Origin: Arachis hypogaea
Lineage: Eukaryota > Streptophyta > Magnoliopsida > Fabales > Fabaceae
Direction: 5' to 3'
DNA: 64,000 nucleotides
Assembly: GCF_003086295.3 (NCBI RefSeq)
Contig: NC_092044.1
Span: forward strand, 69,507,213 to 69,571,212
Positions 22,083 through 34,215 of the stretch are shown here, one piece after another. A program made the position numbers and the translations under genes. Below the pieces are notes generated by a model. That model saw only the letters and a list, made by a program, of their open reading frames with translations, was not told the origin of the DNA and ran no database searches. Position 1 is the first letter of the stretch. The number at the start of each line of letters is the position of its first letter.

Positions 22083-24162
22083 TGATGGTGTTTTTGTGGA
22101 AAAAGAAATTTCCAACACACAAATCCGACCGACAAGTATACCGGGTCGCATCAAGTAGTAATAACTCACTTAGAGTGAGGTCGATCCCACATGGATTGAT
22201 GGATCAAGCAACTTTAGTGGATGATTAGTTTAGTCAAGCTAACATTGAAGGGATATTGGATGAAATGTAGCCAACAGAATTCTAAATGACAGGAAATTTA
22301 AAGTTGCAGAAAGTAAAATTGCATAAAACATAAAGTGCAAGAAAGTAAAATAGCTGAAACTTAAATTGCACGAAATATAAATTGCATTAAATGTAAAGGG
22401 GATTGGGTGTAGGGAATTTAAAATTCAACAAGAAAATGTAAAGAGCAATCAAGCAGAGGAGTAAAAGATGAAATAAGTGCAGCAGATTTAAACAGAAATG
22501 GAAAATTGCATGAAGAAGCAACACAGAATGTAATTAAGCTCAATTGTGAAATTTAAAGAGACAAATGAAGATCTCAGGGAATCAAAGAGACTAGAAAACA
22601 AGTCTAGATCTCAATTCCTTCCTTGATCCAACCAAGAACAATTGCAGAAGGAAAGAAGATGAAAGCAGTAAAGAGAGTTTTGGTTTAAATCCTTAATTTA
22701 CTGAAATTTTGCAGAAGAATAACAAGAGAAATCTTAGACCAAGAGGGAAACTGAATTCCTTCACTCTCAATCCAAAACTTAAAAATAAAAAAGAGGAAAA
22801 TTAAAAGAGAGAGCTCTCTACTACTACTCCTAATGCTCCCTAGTGGAGCTAGCCTCCTTCTTTTGAAAATGAGAATAATGCCTTTATATAGGCTTTACAA
22901 AGTGAAAATGAAAATGAAATTAAAACAAATTATAATTACAATGAAAATCCTAATCTAATTGATCCATGTGCCTTTGAGTGATGATGTGGGCTTTGCTCGC
23001 TTTGGATTTGAGGAGAAATGGGTTTGGTTGGCCTTGATTCAATTTGGAGAGGAATTGAATTTAAATGGAATTTTAGTTGAATTTTGGCCCATGGGTGACA
23101 CTCCCAGGAGGCTGCTTTGCTCTTGTGGAGAGCAGAGCAGTGAAGCCTTGCATGGGGATCCAATTATCGTGCCAAGGTTTGGAGAGGCACCAGGGGATTG
23201 TCCTGCCCTTGTGGAGAGCGGGGCAGTGGTGTCCTGTGCGCGCCTTGCCTCCCTGCCGTGTCATGGTGCGTGCTTGTGTGTGCCAAGGAATGTTGCTCTG
23301 CTCTCCTTGTGGGCAGCGCAAGCTTTCCTTGGGGAGTGCCAAGTTCGAATCCCATGGAGTGCATTGCTTGGCTTTTTCTTCTTGGCACCTAATTCACACA
23401 TAAGGCTTGGCTTCCTAGAGATCCTTGGTTCGAAACTTGGTAGAGGAAGTTGCTGCAATTTTTTTTTGAATTTTCATGAAGAGAAGCACGACAATGCTCT
23501 GCTCTCCAAGAGAGCATTGTGCTCTCCTTGGGAGCGCTACTTCCTTGATTTCCTTGTGTCTCCCTCTTCGAGCCTTGGTGGAAGCATTTTGGTTTATTTT
23601 CACTTATTTTTTGTCCTTAAAGATGACTTTCGCTCATGCCTCAATTGTACACCAAATATGGATTGCTATATATCATTGGAAAGCTCTGAATGTCAGCTTT
23701 CCAACGCAACTAAAAGCACATCAATCGGACATCTGTAGCTCAAGTTATAGCCCTTTGAAAAAGGCATGGTCATGCTGTGAGCGCCCCAAATTTAACTTAG
23801 CGAAAATTTTCTTCCAACCTCACTTTGCATCACGATATTGCCCTGCTCTTGGCAAGAGCAGAGCAATGTGCATGCTGGTTGCTTTCTTCTTTGATTTGGT
23901 CATGGGCCACGCTTTTAAAAGCGTGGCCTAAGGCTCCAAAGTGTGCTCCAACTTCAAAGTGTGCCCCAAAGCTCTTTTTTTCTCCTTTTTAGCTTATTTT
24001 GTGCTTCTTTGCTTCTTTTTCTTCTTATTTTCTACAAGATTTATAAATTTAAAAGATCAAGAAAATATTCTAATTAAGCACAAAAGAATGCAATATTTAA
24101 GCACTAATCAATTTCTTGTATGGAAAAGCATTGAAAAATAGGTATATGATGACTTGTCATCA
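22083..24162 (-). mobile_element. D: solo LTR in C
   Basis: 2080 bp reading TGATGGTG...GTCATCA on the plus strand, with no internal sequence on either side. Flanks are TGGCC (22078-22082) and TGGAC (24163-24167), a 5-bp target duplication with one change. The orientation is inferred from the GGGATCGACC...TACTTG block, which lies near the 3' end of other LTRs and here is at 22133-22192. Solo LTRs arise by recombination between the two LTRs of one element. The 259-codon ORF inside it has no recognisable protein content. Confidence 0.75.
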
Positions 24163-24167
24163 TGGAC

Positions 24168-24433
24168 TCTGAAGCTTGCTATTATCATAACTTAGTAGTT
24201 TTTATATCATGTCTGCTTTGCACTCGTCTTGGTTCCTTCGTAGGTTGGGATTTTGTCTGACATGATTAGCTTGATTCTTTGGCTTGGTTTTGTTTGTAAT
24301 CCTCCTTTTTGGACCTCATTTATGTCTCTTTTGGGGACTATTTTTGTAATTTGTGTCCTGGGCCTGACTTCATCATGTCGGGTCCTTTCGAATTACATGG
24401 TAATCCTCTTTCTTGGACCTTTATTCAGGTCTT
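24168..24433 (-). repeat. left, diverged end of the C tandem repeat
   Basis: Sequence resembling the 104-bp unit at 33733-34215 (TTGGACCT...AGGTCT, GGGCCTGACTT..TCATGTCGGG). The array was split by A4. Joining 24433 to 33738 restores CAGGTCTYTTTCAGGG, the reading in every other unit. Confidence 0.7.
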
Positions 24434-26056
24434 TGGTGGATGAAATTGTGATCATCAATAATGGCTCCAAAGACTTGGTGCTCTCAAACGTGAATCACAC
24501 TTTATCACAACTCCGCACAACTAACCAGCAAGTGTACTGGGTCGTCCAAGTAATACCTTACGCGAGTAAGGGTCGATCCCACAGAGATTGTTAGTATGAA
24601 GCAAGCTATGGTCATCTTATAAATCTCAGTCAGGCAGATAATAATTGATTATGGGAAATATAAAGAGATACTTGCTTAGATAATAAAGGATAGAAATACT
24701 TATGTAAATTAATGGTGGGAATTTCAAATAAGCGCATGGAGATGCTTGTCCCTGTTGAATCTCTGCTTTTCTACTGCTTTTATCCAATTTTATCACTCCC
24801 TTCTATGGCAAGCTGTATGTTGGGCATCACCGTTGTCAATGGATACATCCCATCCTCTCAGTGAAAATGGTCCAAATGCTCTGTCACAGCATGGCTAATC
24901 ATTTGTCGGTTCTCAATCAGGTTGGAGTAGAATCCAGTGATTCTTTTGCGTCTGTTACTAACCCCCAGCCTTCAGGAGTTTGAAGCTCGTCACAGTCATT
25001 CAATCCCAGAATCCTACTCGGAATACCACAGACAAGGTTAGACTTTCCGGATTCCCATGAATGACGCCATCAATTCTAGCTTATACTACGAAGATTCTGA
25101 TTAAGGAATCCAAGAGATATGCGCCCGGCCTAAGATAGAACGGAAGTGGTTGTCAGTCACACGCGTTCATAGGTGAGAATGATGATGAGTGTCACAGATC
25201 ATCTCATTCATCAAGTTGAAGTGCAACGAATATCTTAGAACATGAAAATATCGAATTGGATAGAAAATAATAGTAATTGCATTGAAACTTGAGGTACAGC
25301 AGAGCTCCACACCCTTAATCTATAGTGTGCAGAAACTCCACCGTTGAAAATACATAAGTGAAAGGTTCAGGCATGGCCGAATGGCCAGCCCCCATGTGGT
25401 CACAAGACCGAATGATCAAAAAGACCTCTCATAAACTAGTAAAAAGTTCTATTTATACTAAACTAGCTACTAGGGTTTACAAAGATAAGTAATTGATGCA
25501 TAAATTCACTTCCGGGGCCCACTTGGTGTATGTTTGTGCTGAGCTTGATCTATCCACGAGCTAAGGCTTCTCTTGGAGTTGAACGCCAAGTTGTAACGTG
25601 TTTTAGGCGTTCAACTCCGGTTCGTGACGTGTTTCTGGCGTTTGACTCCAGACAGCAACATGGAACTGGCGTTGAGTGCCAGTTTACGTCATCTAATCAC
25701 GAATAAAGTATGAACTATTATCTATTTCTGGAAAGCTCTGGATGTCTACTTTCCGACGCCATTGAGAGCGCCCCATTTAGAGTTCTGTAACTCCAGAAAA
25801 TCCATTTCGAGTGCAGGGGGGTTAGATTCCAATAGCATCAGCAGTCCTTTGTCAGCCTCTTTATCAGAGTTTTGCTCAGGTCCCTCAATTTCACCAGAAA
25901 TTACCTGAAATCACAGAAAAACACACAAGCTCATAGTAAAGTCCAGAAATGTGAATTTAGCATAAAAACTAATGAAAACATCCCTAAAAGTAACTAAATC
26001 ATACTAAAAACTACCTAAAAATAATGCCAAAAAGCGTATAAATTATCTGCTCATCA
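24434..26056 (-). repeat. A4 3' LTR
   Basis: 1623 bp, TGGTGGATG...TGCTCATCA on the plus strand. It closely matches the A4 5' LTR (1625 bp). The dyad block lies at about 25575-25690 and the TATA-type sequence TATAAATAG is at about 25450 on the element strand. A degenerate PBS-junction copy (ATGGCTCCAAAGACTTGG) sits 30 bp inside the LTR end. Confidence 0.88.
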
Positions 26057-26078
26057 CAACACCAAACTTAAATTGTTG
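26057..26078 (-). promoter_or_regulatory. polypurine-tract region of A4
   Basis: Same AATTTAAGTTTGGTGTTG sequence on the element strand as in the other family A copies, abutting the LTR. Confidence 0.65.
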
Positions 26079-27026
26079 CTTGTCCCTAAGCAACTGAAAA
26101 TCAATTAGGATAAAAAGAAGAGAATACACTATAAATCTCACAGTATCAATGAATATTAATTCTAATTAGATGAGCGGGACTTGTAGCTTTTTCCTTCTGA
26201 ACAGTTTTGGCATCTCACTTTTTCCTTTGAAGTTTAGAATGATTGGCTTCTCTAGGATAGTGTTATTGATTCTCCTAGTTAAGTATGTTGATTCTTGAAC
26301 ACAGCTACTTTTATGAGTCTTGGCCGTGGCCTTAAGCACTTTGTTTTCCAGTATTACCACCGGATACATAAATGCCACAGACACATGACTGGGTGAACCT
26401 TTTCAGATTGTGACTCAGCTTTGCTAGAGTCCCTAATTAGAGGTGTCCAGAGCTCTTAAGCACACTCTTTTTTCTTTGGATCATGACTTTAACCACTCAG
26501 TCTCAAGCTTTTCACTTGGACCTGCATGCCACAAGCACATGATTAGGGACATCTTGATTTAGCCGCTTAGGCCTGGGTTTATTTCCTTGGGCCCTTCTAT
26601 CCATTGATGCTCAAAGCCTTGGATCCTTTTTACCCTTGCCTTTTGGTTTTAAGGGCTATTGGCTTTTTCTGCTTGCTTTTTCTTTTTCTTTCTATTTTTT
26701 TCACCATTTTTTTCTTTTTCACTGCTTTTTCTTGCTTCAAGAACCAATTTCATGATTTTTCAGATCATCAATAACATTTCTCTTTGTTCATCATTCTTTC
26801 AAGAGCCAACAATTTTAACATTCATAAACAACAAGATCAAAAATATGCACTGTTTAAGCATTCATTCAGAAAACAAAAAGTATTGTCACCACATCAATAT
26901 AATTGAATTAAATTCAAGGATAAATTCGAAATTCATGTACTTCTTGTTCTTTTGAATTAAATACATTTTTCATTTAAGAGAGGTGAAGGATTTATGGAAT
27001 TTATTCATAGATTTAAGACATAGTTA
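26079..27026 (-). other. A4 3' untranslated region
   Basis: No gene is seen. It aligns with the same interval in A1, A2 and A3. A pyrimidine-rich stretch lies near 26660-26740. Confidence 0.6.
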
Positions 27027-27432
27027 CTAACTACTAATGATCATGAAGTAGAGACACAAAACATAAATAAACATGAAGCAAAAAAATTGAAAAGCAGAAA
27101 AAATAAGAATAAGGAATGAGTCCACCTTAGTGAGGGTGGCGCCTTCTTGAAGGACCAATGGTGCTCTTTGAGCTCCTATATGTTTCTTCCTTGCTTCTGT
27201 TGCATGATACCTAGTGATTTTGGTGCTCCTATCCTTAGTTGCTCCCAATAATTGTGTGGAGGAAAATTTTATCCCCTGAGGTATATCAGGGATCTCTTGA
27301 TTTGCAGTCAAATGTTCTACCACTGAGCTATAGACCCTTGAGATGAATTTCTCCATCTCCCATGACTCAGAGGTGGAAGCAATTGTCTTCCCTTTTTTTT
27401 TTATTTGAGGTTTCTCTGGCCTTAGGTGCCAT
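27027..27432 (-). pseudogene. remnant of the plant-specific 3' ORF (A4)
   Basis: The start at 27432 (MAPKARETS) runs into an A-rich slip and loses frame. A 109-codon frame from 27356 then joins MEKFISRV to EIPDIPQGIKF and a C-terminal tail. The central RGW and IPTSNRS core seen in A2 and A3 is deleted. This is the same kind of internal loss as in A1 but with a different junction. Confidence 0.7.
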
Positions 27433-27762
27433 CAATGGTTATGGAAAAGCAAAAAGCAATGCTTTTACCACACCAAACTTAAAATGTTGCTCGCCCTCGA
27501 GCAAAAGAAGAAATAATGGAAGAAGATATGGAGGAGAGGGAGAGATGTGTATATTTCGGCCATATGGGTGGGATTGGGTGGGGAAGAGATGGATGGATGT
27601 GAGTGGTGAAGGGGGTTAATTGGGAAGAGTGTTTATTGGAAAGAATGTTAAGAAGATGAGTGGAGGTAGGTGGGGATCCTGTGGGGTCCACAGATCCTGA
27701 GGTGTCAAAGATTTACATCCCTGCACCAATTAGGCATGTAAAATGCCTTAGCATACCATTCT

Positions 27763-28012
27763 GGCGTTTAGACGCCGAAGTGATGCACGTTCTGGGCGTT
27801 CAACGCCCATGTGTAGCATGTTTCTGGCGTTGAACGCCAGTTCCATGCTTGTTATTGGCGTTCAGCGCCAGCTTTCCTTAGGGCACATTCCTGGCATCCA
27901 AATGCCAGGATGTTGCTTGTTTCTGGCATTCAGCGCCAGATCCATGCTCTGTTCTGGCGTTGAACGCCAGCCAGATGCACCTTACTGGCATTTAAATGCC
28001 AGTAAGGCCTTC
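27763..28012. repeat. 31-bp-phased dyad array (A4, between ORFs)
   Basis: Eight copies of the TGGCGTTNAACGCCA-type dyad. The GGC steps are at 27763, 27795, 27826, 27857, 27893, 27925, 27956 and 27987, i.e. intervals 32, 31, 31, 36, 32, 31, 31. Spacer sequence varies while the dyad and the interval are kept. Confidence 0.85.
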
Positions 28013-28149
28013 CTCCAGGGTGTGATTTTTCCTCTGTTGTTTTTTATTCTGTTTTTAATTTTAATATTTTTCTCGTGACTCCTTATGATCATGAACCTAC
28101 TAAAACACAAAATAACAATAAAATAAAAATAAAATTAGATTAATAAAAA

Positions 28150-28165
28150 TTGGGTTGCCTCCCAA
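28150..28165 (-). ncRNA. conserved hairpin after the A4 protease ORF
   Basis: On the element strand TTGGGAGGCAACCCAA: a 5-bp stem with the AGGCAA loop, preceded by AAGCGCTTA. It lies 50 nt after the protease stop. Homologous hairpins with different but still paired stems occur in A2, A3 and B2. Confidence 0.65.
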
Positions 28166-28214
28166 TAAGCGCTTCTTTAATGTCAATAGTTTGACAGTAG
28201 GCTCTCATGGAGCC

Positions 28215-29146
28215 TCACAGAAGTTCAGAGCATGATGAAGGTCTCCCAACACCAAACTTAGAGTTTGAATGTGGGGTCTTCTCAACACTAAACTTAGAGT
28301 TTGGTTGTGGCCTCCCAACACCAAACTTAGAGTTTGATTGTGGGGGCTCTTTTTGACTCTGTACTGAGAGAAGCTCTGCATGCTTAATCTCTTTTGTTAC
28401 AAAGGGATGACCGTGTGCCTTAAACACAAGGTAGTCCCCATTCAATTGAAGGACTAATTCTCCTCTATTAACGTCTATCACAACACCTGCTGTGGCTAGA
28501 AAAGGTCTTCCAAGGATGATGCATTCATCTCCTTCCTTCCTAGTGTCTAAGATTATGAAATCAGTAGGGATGTAAAGGCCTTCAACCTTTACTAACACAT
28601 CCTCTACTAATCCATGAGCTTGTCTTAATGACTTGTCTGCCAATTGTAATAAGAATAAGGCAGGCTGTACCTCAATGATCCCCAGCTTCTCCATTACAAA
28701 GAGTGGCATAAGATTTATGCTTGACCCCAAGTCACACAGAGCCTTGTTAAAGGTCATGGTGCCTATGGTACAGGGTATTAATAATTTGCCAGGATCTTGT
28801 TTCTTTGAGGTAAGGTTTGTTGAATCCATGTATCAAGTTCACTAATGAGCAAGGGAGGTTCACCTTCCCAAGTCTCATTACCAAATAACTTGGCATTCAG
28901 CTTCATGATAGCTCCTAGATACTGAGCAAATTGCTCTCCAGTCACATCTTCATCCTCTTCTGAGGAAGAATAGTCTTCAGAGCTCACGAATGGCAGAAGG
29001 AGATTTAGTGGAATCTCTATGGTCTTTATATGAGCCTCAGATTCCTTTAGGTCTTCAATAGGGAACTCCTTCTTGTTTGAGAGACGTTCCAGGAGGTCTT
29101 CCTCACTAGGATTTTCGTCCTTCTCCTCCCTTGTGCATTCGGCCAT
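28215..29146 (-). pseudogene. pol: gag C-terminus and aspartic protease of A4
   Basis: Frame 29146-28778 carries the gag tail and runs without a stop into the protease N-terminus (EIPLNLLLPF...SSSEED). It then shifts frame at about 28800-28829 into 28829-28215. The protease has CDLGSSINLMP as active site and IILGRPFLATAGVVIDV near its end. The last 40 residues repeat NSKFGV, encoded by PPT-like DNA. There is no RT behind it: the hairpin and dyad array follow directly. Confidence 0.75.
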
Positions 29147-30549
29147 ATTGATTACATCAATGGCCTTGCACTCTCCTCTTGGATTTTCTTCTGTATTGCT
29201 TGGGAGAATACTGGGAGGAGTTTCAATGATTTTCTTACTCAGCTAGCCCACTTATGCCTCCAAATTTCTAATGGAGGATCTTGTTTCACTCATGAAACTT
29301 AAAGTGGCCTTAGACAGATCAGAGATTATGTTTGATAAGTTAGAGGGGCTCTGTTCAGAATTCTCTGTCTGTTGCTGAGAATATGATGGAAAAGGCTTGT
29401 TATTGCTTAGCCTGTTTCTTCCACCATTATTAAAGCCTTGTTGAGGCTTTTGTTGATCCTTCCATGAGAAATTTGGATGATTTCTCCATGATGAATTATA
29501 GGTGTTTCCATAAGGTTCACCCATGTAATTAACCTCTGCCATTGTAGGGTTTTCAAGATCATAAGCTTCTTCAGAAGCTGCCTCCTTAGTACCGTTGGAT
29601 GCATTTTGCCATCCATTCAGACTTTGAGAGATCATGTTGACTTGCTGAATCAACACTTTATTCTGAGCTAATATGGCATTCAGAGTATCAATTTTAAGAA
29701 CTCCCTCCTCTGAGGCGTCCCACTATTCATGGAATTCCTCTCAGAAGTGTACATGAATTGGTTATTTGCAACCATGTCAATAAGTTCTTGAGCTTTTGCA
29801 AGCATTTTCTTTAGGTGGATAGATCCACCTGCAGAATGGTCCAATGACATTTTGGAAAACTCAGATAAACCATAATAGAATATATCTAATATGGTCCATT
29901 TTGAAAACATGTCAGAAGGACACTTTTTGGTCATCTGCTTGTATCTTTCCCAAGCTTCATAGAGGGATTTACCATCTTTTTGCTTGAAGGTCTGAACATC
30001 CACTCTAAGCTTGCTCAGCTTTTGAGGAGGAAAGAATTTATCCAAGAAGGCTGTGACCAGCTTATCCCAGGAGTCCAGGCTATCTTTAGGTTGTGAGTCC
30101 AACCATGTTCTAGCTCTGTCTCTTACAGCAAACGGGAAAAGCATGAGCCTGTAGACTTCAGGATCTACTCCATTTGTCTTTACAGTCCCACAAATCTGCA
30201 AGAACTCAGTTAAAAACTGGTAAGGATCTTCAGATGGAAGTCCATGAAACTTGCAGTTCTGTTGCATTAGAGCAACTAATTGAGGTTTCAGCTCAAAATT
30301 ATTTGCTCCAATAGCCGGAATGGAGATGCTTCTTCCATCAAATTTGGAAGTTGGTTTAGTGAAATCACCAAGCATCCTCCTTGCATTATTGTTGTTGGGT
30401 TCGGCTGCCATCTCATTTTCTTGTTCGAAATTTTCAGAAAGGTTGTCTCTGGATTGTTGTAATCTAGCTTCTCTTAATTTTCTCTTCAGAGTCCTTTCAA
30501 GTTCAGGATCAGCTTTAACAAGAATGCCTTTTTCCTTGTTCCTGCTCAT
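29147..30549 (-). pseudogene. gag: gag of A4
   Basis: The start is chosen at 30549 (MSRNKEKGILVKADPE) by match to A2 gag. The capsid-like part (QQNCKFHGLPSEDPYQFL, FAVRDRARTWLDSQP, AWERYKQMTKKCPSDM) is intact down to about 29700, where the frame shifts. The next frame ends at NLEA-stop-VG-stop-LSKK. A2 has Gln at both stop positions, so both are CAA to TAA or CAG to TAG changes. No zinc knuckle is seen, as in other Athila gags. Confidence 0.8.
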
Positions 30550-30749
30550 ATAGGAAAGAAGAGAACAAGAAAAGAAAGAGGAATCCTCTATGTCACAGTA
30601 AAGAGTTTCCTTATTGTTAGTAGAAGAAGAAAGGAATAAAAGTGGAGAATCCAATCACAAGGGTGAGGATAAAGGTAGTGATTGGAGATGAAGAGAGGTG
30701 AAGAGAAGTGTTAGTAAATAAATAAATAAATAGAAGAAGAGGAGAGATA

Positions 30750-32082
30750 GAAAATTTCGAAAATAATTTTGAAAAAGTAGTTAGTGATTTTCGAAAATTA
30801 AAGATAAGATATAATTAAAATTAAAACAATTAATTAATAAAAAAGAATTTTTGAAAAAGGGATGAGATATTTTCGAAAATTAGAGAGGGAAAAGTAGTTA
30901 GGTGGTTTTGAAAAAGATAAGAAACAAACAAAAAGTCAAATAGTTAGTTGAAAAAGATATTAAAATCAAATTTGAAAAGATAAGAAGATAAGAAGTTAGA
31001 TAAGATATTTTGAAATTAAATTTTTTTGAAAAAGATAAAATTTTGAAAAAGATATGATATAAAAGATAAGATAAGATAGATTTAATTTTTAAAATTAAAA
31101 TTAATTACTTAACTTACAAGAAATTAAAAGATAAGATTCTAGAATTTAAAGATTGAACCTTTCTTAACAAGAAAGTAACAAACTTCAAATTTTTGAATCA
31201 ATCATATTAATTGTTAGTGTAATTTCGAAAATTTGAAATAAAATTAAGAAAAAGATTTTTGAAAAAATATTTTGAAATTTTTGAAATTAAAAAGATAAAA
31301 ATGAAAAAGATTTGATTTGAAAAAGTTTTGAAAAGATAAGATTTTTAAAATTGAAAATTTGACTTGATTTGTAAGAAACAACTAATTTTTAAAATTTTTT
31401 GACCATGTCAACCCAAAATTACGAAAATTTGGAGAGAAATAAGGAAAATATATTTTTTTTATTTTTGAATTTTTGATGAGGAGAGAGAAAAACACAAAAA
31501 TGACTCACAACATGAAAATTATGAATCAAAACTCATGATGCATGCAAGAACAATATGAATGTCAAGATGAACACCAAGAACCCCTTGAAGATCATGATGA
31601 ACATCAAGAACATAATTTTGAAAAATTTTTGATGCAAAGAAAATATGCAAGACACCAAACTTACAAATCTTTAATGCATGGACTCTAACAAATGAAAAAT
31701 GCATATGAAAAACAACAAACAACACAAAACAAGAAAACATCAAGATCAAACAAGAAGACTTGTCAAGAACAACTTGAAGATCATGAAGAACACCATGAAT
31801 GCATGAATTTTCGAAAAATGCAAGAAAAAATTTTTAAAGCATGCAATTGACACCAAACATAAAAATTGACTCAAGACTCAAACAAGAAAAAACAAAATAA
31901 TTTTTTATTTTTTATGATTTTATGATTTTTTTGTATTTTCTTTAATTTTTTTCGAAAATGTTCTTTAGAAAAACGAAAATAATAATAAAAAAATATTTTT
32001 GAAAGATTTTTGAAAACTTTTTGAAAAGAAAATTACCTAATCTGAGCAACAAGATGAACCGTCAGTTGTCCATACTCGAACA
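30750..32082 (-). other. A4 leader
   Basis: There is no gene. An AT-rich GAAAAAGAT repeat (about 30750-31440) is followed by PPT-like CACCAAACTTA motifs (31653 and 31850 area). The TTAGACATGGC repeat block found in A1 and A2 leaders is absent here. Confidence 0.55.
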
Positions 32083-32101
32083 ATCCCCGGCAACGGCGCC
32101 A
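32083..32101 (-). promoter_or_regulatory. primer binding site (tRNA-Asp) of A4
   Basis: TGGCGCCGTTGCCGGGGAT on the element strand, complementary to the plant tRNA-Asp 3' end. It is separated from the LTR by six bases. Confidence 0.88.
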
Positions 32102-32107
32102 AAAACT

Positions 32108-33732
32108 TGGTGGACGAAATTGTGATCATCAATAATGGCTCCAAAGACTTGGTGCTCTCAAACGTGAATCACACTTTATCACAACTCCGCACAACTAACC
32201 AGCAAGTGTACTGGGTCGTCCAAGTAATACCTTACGTGAGTAAGGGTCGATCCCACAGAGATTGTTGGTATGAAGCAAGCTATGGTCATCTTATAAATCT
32301 CAGTCAGGCAGATAATAATTGATTATGGGAAATATAAAGAGACACTTGCTTAGATAATAAAGGATAGAAATACTTATGTAAATTAATGGTGGGAATTTCA
32401 GATAAGCGCATGGAGATGCTTGTCCCTGTTGAATCTCTGCTTTCCTACTGCTTTTATCCAATTTTATCACTCCCTTCTATGGCAAGCTGTATGTAGGGCA
32501 TCACCGTTGTCAATGGATACATCCCATCCTCTCAGTGAAAATGGTCCAAATGCTCTGTCACAGCACGGCTAATCATCTGTCGGTTCTCAATCAGGTTGGA
32601 GTAGAATCCAGTGATTCTTTTGCGTCTGTCACTAACGCCCAGCCTTCAGGAGTTTGAAGCTCGTCACAGTCATTTAATCCCGAAATCCTACTCGGAATAC
32701 CACAGACAAGGTTAGACTTTCCGGATTCCCATGAATGCCGCCATCAATTCTAGTTTATACCACGAAGATTCTGATTAAGGAATCCAAGAGATATGCGCCC
32801 GGCCTAAGGTAGAACGGAAGTGGTTGTCAGTCACGCACGTTTATAGGTGAGAATGATGATGAGTGTCACGGATTATCACATTCATCAAGTTGAAGTGCAA
32901 CGAATATCTTAGAACAGGAATAAATCGAATTGGATAGAAAATAATAGTAATTGCATTGAAACTTGAGGTACAGCAGAGCTCCACACCCTTAATCTATTGT
33001 GTGTAAAAACTCCACCGTTGAAAATACATAAGTGAAAGGTTCAGGCATGGCCGAATGGCCAGCCCCCATGTGGTCACAAGACCGAATGATCAAAAAGACC
33101 TCTCATAAACTAGTAAAAAGTTCTATTTATACTAAACTAGCTACTAGGGTTTACAAAGATAAGTAATTGATGCATAAATTCACTTCTGGGGCCCACCTGG
33201 TGTATGTTTGGGCTGAGCTTGATCTATCCACGAGCCGAGGCTTCTCTTGGAGTTGAACGCCAAGTTGTAACGTGTTTTGGGCATTCAACTTCGGTTCGTG
33301 ACGTGTTTCTGGCGTTTGACTCCAGACAGCAACATGGAACTGGCGTTGAGTGCCAGTTTACGTCATCTAATCACGAATAAAGTATGCACTATTATATATT
33401 TCTGGAAAGCTCTGGATGTCTACCTTCCAACACCGTTGAGAGCGCGCAATTTGGAGTTCTGTTGCTCCAGAAAATCCATTTCGAGTGTAGGGGGGATCTG
33501 ATTCCAACAGCATCAGCAATCCTTTGTCAGCCTCCTTATCAAAGTTTTGCTCAGGTCCCTCAATTTCAGCCAGAAATTATCTGAAATCACAGAAAAACAC
33601 ACAAGCTCATAGTAAAGTCCAGAAATGTGAATTTAGCATAAAAACTAATGAAAACATCCCTAAAAGTAACTAGATCATACTAAAAACTACCTAAAAATGA
33701 TGCCAAAAAGCGTATAAATTATCCACTCATCA
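32108..33732 (-). repeat. A4 5' LTR
   Basis: 1625 bp, TGGTGGACG...CACTCATCA on the plus strand. The TATAAATAG box on the element strand is at 33131-33123. The dyad block is upstream of it at about 33250-33360. The U5 block GGGATCGACCC...TACTTGG is near 32215-32255. Confidence 0.88.
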
Positions 33733-34215
33733 GTCTCTTTCAGGGATTACCTTTTGTAGCTTTACATCTTTCTTGGCCGACTTTGTCACGTCGGGTCCTG
33801 TCGAGTTACTTGATAATCCTCTTTCTTGGACCTTGTTCAGGTCTCTTTCAGGGATTATCTTTGTAACTTATCTTTCTGGGCCGACTTTGTCATGTCGGGC
33901 CCTGTCGAGTTACTTGATAATCTTCTTTCTTGGACCTTGTTCAGGTCTCTTTCAAAGATTATCTTTGTAAATTATCTTTCTGGGCCGACTTTGTCTTGTC
34001 GGGCCCTGTCGAGTTACTTGATAATCCTCTTTCTTGGACCTTGTTCAGGTCTCTTTCAGGGATTATCTTTGTAACTTATCTTTCTGGGCTGACTTTATCG
34101 TGTCGGGCCCTGTCGAGTTTCTTGATAATCCTCTTTCTTGGACCTTGTTCAGGTCTCTTTTAGGGATTATCTTCGTAACGCTTGTAGGAGTCCGACTTTA
34201 TCATGTCGGGCTCTT
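33733..34215 (-). repeat. 104-bp tandem repeat in C
   Basis: About four and a half units with period 104 bp, each containing TTGGACCTTGTTCAGGTCTC and GGGCCGACTTTGTC..GTCGGGCCCTGTCGAG. Units are nearly identical in the middle. More diverged units continue to about 34460 and left of A4 (24168-24433). The plus-strand ORFs at 33773-34447 are artefacts: 104 is not divisible by three, so each unit shifts frame. Tat elements are known to carry such arrays between pol and the 3' LTR. Confidence 0.85.

Larger units (their letters stand above)
24434..33732 (-). mobile_element. A4: complete Athila-type element without pol
   Basis: 9299 bp with both LTRs, PPT, 3' ORF remnant, protease, gag, leader and PBS. 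There is no reverse transcriptase or integrase, so it is non-autonomous by structure. Flanks GTCTT (24429-24433) and GTCTC (33733-33737) form a target duplication with one mismatch. It inserted into the C tandem repeat. gag and protease carry frameshifts and stops, so it is older or more decayed than A2. Confidence 0.88.

Noticed and set aside
22959..23738. 259-codon plus-strand ORF and its many overlapping frames
   Set aside because: It lies within solo LTR D, has no recognisable domain, and overlapping ORFs occur in all frames of the GC-richer part.
27763..28012. CRISPR-like array (short dyads at constant spacing)
   Set aside because: Plant nuclear retrotransposon context, the repeats are 13-15 bp with imperfect copies, no leader or cas genes, and the same arrays recur inside LTRs and in gag coding sequence.
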